Shown here one piece after another: positions 10,343 through 18,798 of a stretch of DNA of 64,000 bases. Position 1 is the first letter of the stretch; each line of letters starts with the position of its first letter. The stretch comes from Saccharomycopsis fibuligera x Saccharomycopsis cf. fibuligera (lineage: Eukaryota; Ascomycota; Saccharomycetes; Ascoideales; Saccharomycopsidaceae): the NCBI GenBank assembly GCA_001936135.1, contig CP012812.1, forward strand, positions 1,240,001-1,304,000. Direction: 5' to 3'. Below the pieces are notes generated by a model that was not told where the DNA came from, ran no database searches, and saw only the letters and a program-made list of their open reading frames with translations. Position numbers and translations under genes: made by a program.

Positions 10343-12031
10343 TTAATGTTCTAAGATCTTCAAGTTACCAGTAATAACAACATTCTCCAAGATGGAACCA
10401 TTTGGAATATCAATTCTTTGGCCATCTGAGCAAACAATGATAACAGTCCCTTTCAAGGTAACACCTTTACCCAAAAACACGTTACCCGTGATAGTCAAGT
10501 GGTCCAATTCCAAAATCTTTGGCATGTGAGGAATTCTGGTGCTAAATTCACTGACCTTCTTGAAGGCAGAACCCAACTTGATCAATGGATTACCATCGTA
10601 TCTGTTTGGATCCAAAACCAAAGCACCGTGTTCCAAGAAGAACAAGTCAGATTTGACCAACATCAAGTCAGAACAAGTCTTAACTGGCAAGAATCTAGAT
10701 CTTGGAACAACGACACCATGAGCGCCATTGAAGAATCTGATACCGGCACCAACAGCAGTCTCCAATTGCAACACTGGAACATCGTTTTGACCTTCATATT
10801 TAATGGTTTTTTGATTTGGAATGATTTCAACTTGAATCTTGTTTTGTTCCACCAATCTCTTGATGGCCTTCAAGTTAATCCACAAGTTGTTAGTGTTAAA
10901 GTTCTTAAACTTCTTGATAGATTTAAATTCTTCAACATGCTCTTTTGGAACTTGAGCAACTTCCAACAATCTAACCTGACCATCGTAATTGATCAAAGTA
11001 CCACCTTTAACATCTGCTCTAGTTTTGTCAGCCAATTCCATAATGTATTCAGCACCAGTTTCGAGCATGTGGTGCAAGATTTTCAAGTCAACGGTAGCAC
11101 CCAAGTTGTCACCGTTAGAAACAAAGAGAATTTCTTTACCTTCGGCCAACAACTCATCTAATTTGCCAGTGGAGGTCAAACTTTCAAAAAGATCACCGTG
11201 ACCTGGTGGGTACCAAGCGCTCAATGGACCATCCAAAGATTTTGGAACTGGCAACAAAGAATCTTTGAAAACTCTTGGGAATCTAGATTGATTGAAAGTC
11301 TTGATCTGGATTCTGTGGCCAGAGTATTTTTTCACAATATGCTGAGTGTCATCATCGGTGTTGAAAGAGTTCATCAACAACAATGGGACATCGGCGTCGT
11401 ATTTTCTATTCAAGTGTTCGATTTGTCTGACAGACAAGTCCAAGAAAGTGTTACCGTCTCTAACTTCAATAACAGATTTTGGACCAACACAACCCATGGA
11501 GGTACCAAGACCACCATTCAACTTCAACACAGCCAATTTGGACAACAATTGCTTGTTGTCACCAGTAGGAGCATCAATACTCTTATAGTTTACAACTTCA
11601 TCCGGGTTTGGACTCTTGATCTTTTCCCAGTCCAAAGTGGTACCAGCAGCCTTGTCAGTCAAGTATCTTCTGAAAAGGGCAAAAAAGGAGTCCATTTCAG
11701 ATTCAAACTTGTCCTTGGCGGTGCCGTCTGGGATCTGGTCGGCCAACTTATTCAAATGATTTCTCATTTGAGAAGCGGCAATTGAAGTAGTGGTGTTGTC
11801 AAAGGCCTGTATAATGTTGGTATTAGTATTTGATGGTTTGTGGAGATAAGCTACAGAATCGCTCATTGACTTTGCGAGCGCGGGGGCGATGGTGGTGGAG
11901 CACAATAATAATAGCAACCACAACCACAACTGCACTGCACTATGGGTTACAACGGCGGTAGATATGGGGTTGCAAAGAGAAGTACATACGTAAGCGCTTT
12001 GAGACTTGTTGTGTTTTCTGACGGCACTCAT
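10343..12031 (-). CDS. UGP1: UGP1, UTP-glucose-1-phosphate uridylyltransferase (one intron)
   Basis: Makes UDP-glucose from UTP and glucose-1-phosphate in the cytosol, feeding glycogen, trehalose, cell-wall glucan and glycoprotein synthesis. The reading is join of exon 1 (12031 down to 11990, 14 codons [14 protein letters not shown]) and exon 2 (11806 down to 10343), 501 residues; S. cerevisiae Ugp1 has 499. The exon join recreates the family N-terminus [19 protein letters not shown]. Visible motifs are [16 protein letters not shown] (nucleotide binding), [31 protein letters not shown] and [18 protein letters not shown], with a left-handed beta-helix end [15 protein letters not shown]. Reading straight through the intron would give 562 residues with a hydrophobic insert; this is discussed as a finding. 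A TATATATA lies about 140 bp upstream. Confidence 0.95.
   Translation of the reverse strand: MSAVRKHNKSQSAYVCTSLCNPISTAVVTHSAVQLWLWLLLLLCSTTIAPALAKSMSDSVAYLHKPSNTNTNIIQAFDNTTTSIAASQMRNHLNKLADQIPDGTAKDKFESEMDSFFALFRRYLTDKAAGTTLDWEKIKSPNPDEVVNYKSIDAPTGDNKQLLSKLAVLKLNGGLGTSMGCVGPKSVIEVRDGNTFLDLSVRQIEHLNRKYDADVPLLLMNSFNTDDDTQHIVKKYSGHRIQIKTFNQSRFPRVFKDSLLPVPKSLDGPLSAWYPPGHGDLFESLTSTGKLDELLAEGKEILFVSNGDNLGATVDLKILHHMLETGAEYIMELADKTRADVKGGTLINYDGQVRLLEVAQVPKEHVEEFKSIKKFKNFNTNNLWINLKAIKRLVEQNKIQVEIIPNQKTIKYEGQNDVPVLQLETAVGAGIRFFNGAHGVVVPRSRFLPVKTCSDLMLVKSDLFFLEHGALVLDPNRYDGNPLIKLGSAFKKVSEFSTRIPHMPKILELDHLTITGNVFLGKGVTLKGTVIIVCSDGQRIDIPNGSILENVVITGNLKILEH
11807..11989 (-). other. UGP1: UGP1 intron, 183 nt, in frame and stop-free
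   Basis: The donor GTATGT lies at 11989-11984, the branch-like TACTAAT sits a little upstream of the acceptor, and the acceptor CAG is at 11809-11807. Removing it restores the known UGP1 N-terminus. The intron is 61 codons long without a stop. Confidence 0.88.
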
Positions 12032-12642
12032 TATTTGGGCTAGGGCTTATGATGGCAGTAGCTGTGTGAATTGAGGTAAATTAAGGGTTTGGTTGATGAA
12101 ATCGAAAGAAAGAGAAAAGAACCGAAAGAAGCTTTGTTAGTTTGTGGCCAGGCTGGAGGAAGGGCAGGACTATATATATTTATACGATACCGTGGGCGCT
12201 TAAGGCTGCTGGAAACCCAAATTAGCCCAGCAGCGGCCAGCGCCAGTCTTTGCGCCTGCAGGGCGCGTGGGGCCTCTTGCAGTTAGAGGGTGACTGGGGG
12301 TCTTACGGGTCCCTGCGGTTACCCTACATATGATTGTGGATTGTGATTGGCAGGAAAAAGACAAAGTGTCGGGCGCTTGTTATGCCATGCTGTCGCTTAC
12401 TCAGCGCTTTGTCTGAGACCGCGTTACCAAATCCTAAATTTGCGCAGCTGGAATGATGGTTGCTGGCTGAAATTAATGAGCAAACAGCAACAAGAGGAAG
12501 CAGCACTGGGAGGGAGTGGCCGACACTAAGTGAATTGATGGTAGAGAAAGAGTGTGAGTGAAAACGAGAAACTGCAAGACAAGGGACAAAGTGTAGACTA
12601 TATTTGGAAGTACAAAGTAATTAAGTAAACAAACACAGTAAA
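12032..12642. promoter_or_regulatory. UGP1 promoter region
   Basis: This spacer lies upstream of UGP1 and downstream of the DUF3074-like gene, both on the reverse strand. It holds a TATATATATTTATA stretch at about 12171-12184 and a GC-rich block at about 12230-12320 that stands out from the AT-rich surroundings. No gene was recognised. Confidence 0.55.
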
Positions 12643-12785
12643 CTACTGTGAAGCACTTCCTACATATTCGAGGATCTTGGGCACGTCGCTGGCGATGATC
12701 TTGTCCATGTTGAAACGACTCAAAAATAATGGAATCAGTCCGCCTGGGTTGGCGCTGGTGCACATCTCCCATTTCACCAGTTTTG

Positions 12786-12817
<32 letters not shown>

Positions 12818-13659
12818 TTGCTGCTGCCGTCGGTGTGCAAAGTGATGCGCTCTACTGATACGTATTGTGCCGGCACAAGATCTTGTTGGTTTATGGGGTG
12901 TTGCTTGCTGCCGTTGCTGCCGCCATTGCTGCTTCCGTTGCTGCTGATTTTGTTAAAAAATTCTGGCTGGATTGGTAATTGCACAATGTAACTGGCGGTA
13001 GTGCCCTTTGCAACATGAAGTAAAACATGAAACATTCTGTCCTTCACCGGGAAGGGAAAGTGGTAGTGTAATTTTGCCAAGTACGTCAAGCGCTGGAGTC
13101 CGTCGTGGCGATCGTTAGCAGAACTCTGGTAATGGTGATCGTTACCAACGGACGTAGCATTTGTAGCAGCGGTGCTGGTGCTGGCGCTGGTGCTGGCGGC
13201 GGTGCTGGCGGCGGTGGCGGTGGCGGCAACAGTTGGTGATTGATTATCTAATGGCACCAATTGAAAGTCCACCAATTCTTTAATGTACTGCTTTTCATGG
13301 AAAACATGGCTGTCGTTGTCCAATTGGTCTTGATCTACCGTACCCATCAAGTAGCGGTTAAGGTCCCTAAAGAGCGCTTCCGCATGGCGCTGGTCTTTGA
13401 ACTCGATCGTCGCAGTGCGCTTGTTCCAGTGGTCGCTGTTCAAATTCTTGTTGACGAATGTGTTGACGGTGATGGGTTTGCCTTCTATATAAGCAGGAGC
13501 CTTGGGATGAGAAGTGAAGCTGCGGGTGGTCTGCGGCCATTGAGCGTTGATGTCCTTGCCACTGCCATCAAGGAGCTTGTCAGCCTCAGCCACAAGCAGG
13601 GCAAAGTGGCTGGGGGTAGCAGCCGCGGAGAGGTCTGCAAGCGGTGTGGAGGAGATCAT
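12643..13659 (-). CDS. DUF3074 / START-like domain protein
   Basis: 338 residues from the first true ATG (MISSTPLADLS). The frame stays open a further 20 codons upstream but only from a TTG. The body matches fungal DUF3074 proteins, a START-related fold likely to bind a lipid or hydrophobic ligand. Supporting segments are HWNKRTATIEFKD, YHFPFPVKDRMFHVLLHV, SYIVQLPIQPEFF, VPAQYVSVERITLHTD, VKWEMCTSANPGGLIPLF and the end DVPKILEYV. Two low-complexity Ala/Thr/Ser and Ser/Asn/Gly inserts interrupt the domain. No signal peptide or membrane segment is visible. The ligand and cellular role are unknown. Confidence 0.65.
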
Positions 13660-14312
13660 GGCAATAGTGGCAGTGGACAGCTGAATCGTCGTTGGTGATC
13701 CAGCGTTGTAGTAGTACAAGTAGTGCTGGGCTGTGTTTGTGTTGTGTTGTGTTGTGTAAAGTGAGTTGCAATTACTATCGCTATCGCTGTGTTATCAAAA
13801 TAATGCAGAACGGAAAATAGAGAGCAGGAAAGAGGGGATCTGAGGCGTAAATAGAGAATCTGTTGGGTGTGTTTCCACAGCGCTCGTGCAAGCAGCTGAG
13901 TTCGCTAAGTAAGCTTAAGCTACAGACCCACAGGCCCCCCAATGTTTTTCTTTTTCTCTCGACTCTCGCTGTGGAGAAGCGGTACGAGCTAGTTTTATTT
14001 TGAATTTGTCCCACCCCGTTCTGGGCCTGTACCGCTACAGTTATCTGGACCGCCCCACCAAACTGGCTACGTATAAATACTGCTGCCTTTCCAGGGGCTT
14101 AACCAGACCTGTTCAAGAAGTGGAAAACTACAAGTATAATACAAATAACTTTTATAATTTCCATCAGAAGATAAAACAAAATAGTGAAGTGCATTATTAG
14201 ATTACAAGACAGCAAAACACCGTTCAGGAATCTACTGATATTCCTATCTGAAACATCCAACCAATTCGTACAAACTACAAAACAGCTTCAATAACAAAGT
14301 CAATAGATCAAA

Positions 14313-14547
14313 ATGGCTAACCACGAAGAAGACCCAATTATTCAGTTTATTCTCATGGTCATCAACAACTGTTGATTGGGCCGCTGGTGATGCCCTTTTG
14401 TTGTTGTTGTTGTTGTTGTTGTTGCTGCTGTTGTTGGGGAATAGCCCAATCTTGCACAGACATGGAAAATACTGCAGGATGTCAGCCAGAAGTTACACAA
14501 AATCGATGCTGCCTTCTTTGAACATGCAGAATTGTCTTTTTTTTTTT
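14313..14547 (+). pseudogene. Possible decayed small gene
   Basis: An ATG at 14313 sits in a typical yeast leader: a TATA-like box at about 14071, then a long A/C-rich stretch running directly into it. It opens as MANHEEDPIIQFIL and meets a TGA at 14373. The same frame has two further stops, then resumes as an open coding-like stretch from about 14448 with QTWKILQDVSQKLHKIDAAF and ends near a T run. A (TTG)n tract lies between. This could be a gene broken by stops and repeat expansion, a small spliced gene whose splice sites I cannot find, or chance. I do not recognise the protein. Confidence 0.25.
14399..14436 (+). repeat. (TTG)n/(CTG) microsatellite
   Basis: A run of TTG triplets with two CTG variants, inside the putative decayed gene. 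Confidence 0.85.
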
Positions 14548-14980
14548 TAGCAGCAATAAAAATGCTCATTGCCTGCAATAACAATGTACCAATCTTTGGT
14601 CATCGCAATTACTTCAATTTAATTAATATTCAGCCTGCTTTTTGTTATTTTTCTTCCTTGATGCTTTGTTCACTTTAATGCCTTACGACCCTTTATATAT
14701 ATAGGTATATATACTCCTCTCTTGTTTCTCTTTAATGATAGTGCTTTTACTCTCTAACGTGCTTCTTTTTGTTTTTTGGCGTTTGTACTTTGGGATGTTT
14801 CTACATAGGTTCAGCAAGATATGCTGATTGTTGGTTGGTTATCTAATATACTCCACTTGTCATACTTATGAGTGTACTAAAAATCATTTGTAAGGTATTC
14901 TAATCACACTAATCCTACTGTAAATTTGGCTTGTGCAAATAGCGCTGCAATCTGATATTTAAGTTTCTCTGTACAATCGT

Positions 14981-15017
14981 CGAATATTCGTTATCGATAA
15001 CGACATCGCGATATCGC
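14981..15017. promoter_or_regulatory. Three consecutive perfect palindromes
   Basis: CGAATATTCG (14981-14990), CGTTATCGATAACG (14989-15002) and GCGATATCGC (15008-15017) follow each other within 37 bp, the first two overlapping by two bases. Such density suggests sites for dimeric DNA-binding proteins. An inverted pair TCTCGGAG (15019-15026) and CTCCGAGA (15082-15089) lies next to them. Function unknown. Confidence 0.5.
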
Positions 15018-15446
15018 CTCTCGGAGAATCTCTCTGTCCCAATAGTCAAACGTCAAAAAGTTGCGCAGCGCCAAAAAAAAACTCCGAGATGCCAAGCCTC
15101 CGTTTGTTTTGTTGTTATGTTGTTGTGTTTTTAAAGTTCCCCGTTTTTCTAGCTTCTAGCTTCTAGCTTCCTTTGACTCCTCTGTTTTTCTTCCTCTCTT
15201 CTCCCCATGTGCCAGATTAGATTGCTTCGGAGTTTCGCAATCTGTATGTCACATGGCCAACTGAGAGGACATCCCTGTCCCAGAAACCCAAACTTTATAC
15301 TACATATATCATAATATACTATGACATGTTTCTCTATATAGAGGCAGAGATAGATGAACAAACCTGTCAGAATAAAATAGGTTTGCAAATAATTTTGATT
15401 GTGTTTCTCGAAAAAGCAATAGACAGCTCATCCCCTATTATAGCTT

Positions 15447-15478
15447 CCCTTGAGCTTGAGCTTGAGCTTGAGCTTGAG
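15447..15478 (+). repeat. Hexamer repeat (TTGAGC)n
   Basis: About five tandem copies of TTGAGC. A smaller triplicate of CTAGCTT lies near 15150. Confidence 0.8.
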
Positions 15479-15987
15479 CCAATATGTGCTTGATAGCAAG
15501 TCCATAACTCAAGTACCATTGATTGGGGATTGTGAATTGTGTGAACCTGGATCAAGTAGGGTATAATTATGGAAATTACTTTCATCCCCTGCTTGAAGCT
15601 AGGTGGCTACCTCATACAACCAGACGGATACACAGCAATAACGGCTGTGTTATTGTTATTATTGCGAGCGGAGAACCTTATTGTTGTAATCCTGATTGTG
15701 ACACATCAATCCTTACGTATGGTCCAACTAATGCATACAGTCAAAAATAGACTTTCAAGTTCCATTGATAACGAAGCCTCACATTAGATATCTCAAGGTA
15801 AGCAAAGCAGATCGAGAACTTATTTTTTTTTTTTTTTTTTTTCTCGGGAGCAAAAAGATAAGAGTGAACGTGCTTGGATTATGATTTGACCTGTATCTAC
15901 TCCCGAGCAAACAAAGCAAAGCGAAAAATCGAATCGCAAATAGCAAATTGTCTTCATTTCTTTTATCATGATAATACATCGAACTGT

Positions 15988-16130
15988 TCGAACGTTCGAT
16001 CATATTTGCGACGTTTCTTATTAGCTATGTATAGCAAATTTTTTCATTTTTTTCTTTTTTGACTTGGCATAGATCTCTTCGAACATTCGATTATATTTGA
16101 AATGGTTCTGATTAGCTGGTACATAGGCAT
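15988..16130 (+). repeat. Degenerate ~45-bp duplicated element
   Basis: TCGAACGTTCGATCATATTTG at 15988 recurs as TCGAACATTCGATTATATTTG at 16079. Both are followed after about 12 bases by an ATTAGCT and a GTA-ATAG segment. The first copy begins with a perfect 12-bp palindrome at 15988-15999. Purpose unknown. Confidence 0.55.
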
Positions 16131-17525
16131 ATTGTTGGCCACTTGAATATGTCTGCGAAAGCTTACGGTACACAATCGTGGCTACAGCAAAAAAAAAAAA
16201 AATTTTTTTAAAAAAGAGAAAAAGAAATTGTGGCAGTCTCAGCAGTATAAACTCTGTGCAAATAACAATAGTTAGCATGACTTACAGCGTAGCCTCTGAT
16301 TTTGTGGGAAGGACCCCTCAAAAGAGCTTTATTTTTAACAATTTTAACATGAAGGTTGCCTTCTAGTGCCACATTTAGATTATTAAACTCAAATTCATTT
16401 CATGATTATTCCACGACGAAACATATTTTAAAATACCACAATAGGTCCGTTCACCCAGTTTACAATTCTGTAGCTTTGTAATAATTCAGCTAATATTGGC
16501 ACTTTAATTCCTACCATTTGTGGCCACTATAACCAGATTTTCCGCTAGCAAAGTTTTTGCCAAATCTCTCTTGTGCATGATAGTGGCCCAAGCTATTCAT
16601 TATTATTGTGATTATTCTCAACGTGATACAGAGCGTCAAAGTAGCAGTGAAGCTGAAGCTGATGTTCGAGTTCAATCCAAACAAGTTAATGTCGGCCATT
16701 AGATTTGGATTTATAAACCCGGAGTGTCAATACAATAGTCAATCAGGGGCTTACGAAGCCAGACTTGGTCTTTTAAGAATACCCTTTGTCTGGCGCTATT
16801 TGTTACAAAAGAGAGATCTGATTTGAAAATGGCCTACTTGAAAAACACACGAGGTGTCTAGCTCACACGCTTAACATTCCCAGATTTCAAATGTGTAAAC
16901 TTTAAGAGAGAGAGAAAAAATAAAAAAAAAAAAAAAAAAAAGAGGTAATTTGCTAACCCAAAGACGTTGATGTTAGTGATTGCAAGTAATGATAGTTCTC
17001 ACTCTATAGAAATGTGTACGATGAACCTCGTCGTACTATATATATTTAAAAATAGAAACATCAAAAAAGGCTGGATGCGTCTTATTGTCAATCTCCGACC
17101 CGCTTTCCAAGATATACTATTGCCGGGAAAACATACTATCATCGCCGAAGTCTAGCGCAGTTTAGACAAACGCTAATGGAGAATTTTACACATGTCGCCG
17201 GCCTAAACATCAAAAGGCTCTATCATTCAGAGGCACACAGAAGAGCTACGCAATAACTAGACTAACACACCACAATCATTATCTTTTCGGCGACTCGGGC
17301 ATGCAAAAAGTTAGCGACTGGTTCACTAGACTATTCAAATACCGCTTGTTTTTTCACCAAACTATAGTGCTGCATGCAGTTTAGAAATGCCGATAATTAT
17401 GACATGCAAGAATGTCAACATGCGCCGTGTGCCAAAGATTCGAGATCCCGAAAATGCAAGCATGATATACTATTAGCCATCCATTAAATAAGAATAAAAT
17501 AAAGAAAAATGCAGAAAAAAAAGCA

Positions 17526-17533
17526 TATAAATA
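17526..17533 (+). promoter_or_regulatory. TATA box of secreted-protein gene copy 1
   Basis: TATAAATA 114 bp before the ATG, followed by an A/C-rich leader. The same element is present in the inverted copy. Confidence 0.6.
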
Positions 17534-17646
17534 GACAGCCTCGCTGATGCTATTCAACAACACTTACTACTGCTGTACTATTATATATCATATCACTTCG
17601 CATCAAGCCAACAACAGAGTTTTCTTACCGCTCTCCGCTACTCAAG

Positions 17647-18108
17647 ATGAAGATCAATAATATTTGCTTAGCCGTGTTGCTTTATGCTGCCGGCATTTCT
17701 GCTGCTCCAGTTAATGCCACCGATTCGTTCCAGGAAAAAGGTCTCTTGGGTGACTTGTTTGGCCATCACCACCCACCTCCACCACCTCCTCCACCACCAC
17801 ATCATGAGCCACATCCACACCCAGGTCCAGGCGGTCCTCACGGTCCTGGTGGTCCAGGCGGTCCTCACGGTCCTCACGGCTTCTCTGTCAACTCAACCTC
17901 AAATACAACCACAATAGAAAAGAGACAAACGAAAAACTCGACTGTTGAGAATAAGGGATTCTTGGGAGATTTGTTTGGCCACCATAAACCTAAACCAAAG
18001 CCTGAACCAAAACCTCAGCCTCCAAAACCTCAGCCAAAACCTCAACCAGGTCACGGTGGTCCAGGTGGTCCAGGTGACCATGATGGCCATGGCGGTCATC
18101 ACAAATGA
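17647..18108 (+). CDS. Secreted His/Pro/Gly-rich protein, copy 1
   Basis: 153 residues. A signal peptide (MKINNICLAVLLYAAGISA) is followed by an APVNATD propeptide-like start. The rest is built as two similar modules: KGLLGDLFGHH then an HPPPPPPPPPHHEPHPHP tract and GPGGPHG repeats; and, after the dibasic pair EKR, KGFLGDLFGHH then a KPKPEPKPQPPKP tract and GGPGGPGDHDG ending in HHK. The Lys-Arg pair suggests Kex2 cleavage between modules, and NST and NTT offer N-glycosylation sites. No GPI signal is visible. The His clusters could bind metal ions, but that is inference. I do not recognise the family. An almost identical gene lies inverted at 30596-31057. Confidence 0.8.
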   Translation: MKINNICLAVLLYAAGISAAPVNATDSFQEKGLLGDLFGHHHPPPPPPPPPHHEPHPHPGPGGPHGPGGPGGPHGPHGFSVNSTSNTTTIEKRQTKNSTVENKGFLGDLFGHHKPKPKPEPKPQPPKPQPKPQPGHGGPGGPGDHDGHGGHHK

Positions 18109-18798
18109 TTCTGCAAAACCGCCCACGATGAAGCACAGATCTGATGTAAAAGTCTTTGGATGTTCCTCGACATAATGATCTGGACTTGCCCAAATATTTT
18201 TAGTTCTTTCACTTACTTGATGTTGTTTTCTTTTTTCTATTTTTCTATTTTTCTATTTTTCTATTTTTCTATTTTTCTATTTTTCTTTTTCTATTTTTTT
18301 TCTATTTTTCTTTTGTCCCTATTTAGTTCTTCGCCAAATAATTATCTCGACACGTTTTACATAATCATGTTAATTATTCAATTCAATCATATTACTCATA
18401 TAAAGTAATCTTGGGGTTGTAGAAGAAAAGCAGTTAGGTTTATTCTTCGAAATTTTTCGTTCTGTAATTTTCCTGGCATGTTCACTTACATGGTGTGCTG
18501 TGTTTTGGTGTCAGAACGTTGACTCTGGGACACCTGCAAGCTAAATAAAGGCAAATTCAAAGTTTGAAAATGTCTGGTACATTATTAAGATTTAAGAGGT
18601 ATCTAAAAACACGAAAGCAACAAAAAAGTGACAACAATCTCTAATGAAGGGAAAATATACACATAGTAGGAGGAAAAACAACAAGTATTGAAAGATGCTA
18701 TTGCGCAGGTTAAGATTTCAACGGGAAATGTTTTTCTTATTTTTTTTTTTTTTTTTTTGTTATTGAAAGTCAAAAATTCATTCTCCTCTGCAATATTA
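18109..18798. other. 3' flank of secreted-protein gene copy 1
   Basis: Contains the end of the inverted-repeat arm, six units of CTATTTTT (18237-18284), and the convergent 3' flank of the velvet-domain gene with a T run near 18738. No gene seen. Confidence 0.65.
18237..18284 (+). repeat. (CTATTTTT)6 tandem repeat
   Basis: Six perfect 8-bp units. The other arm of the inverted repeat has only four (30436-30467). Confidence 0.9.

Larger units (their letters stand above)
13660..17646. other. Long gene-poor interval (about 4 kb)
   Basis: Holds the promoter of the DUF3074-like gene, a possible decayed gene at 14313-14547, a TATA-like TATAAATA at about 14071, a cluster of palindromes at 14981-15017, small tandem repeats near 15150 and 15447-15478, a duplicated element at 15988 and 16079, and from 17404 the left inverted-repeat arm. 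No other coding sequence or tRNA recognised. Confidence 0.6.
17404..18439 (+). repeat. Left arm of ~1.0 kb inverted repeat
   Basis: This block matches the reverse complement of 30282-31300. From 17404 to about 18390 the match is nearly perfect apart from a small tandem-repeat length change. The last ~45 bases are clearly more diverged. The arm carries 243 bp upstream of the secreted-protein gene, the whole gene and its 3' flank. Confidence 0.92.

Noticed and set aside
12643-13719. Longer start for the DUF3074-like gene
   Set aside because: The extra 20 codons begin with TTG, not ATG.
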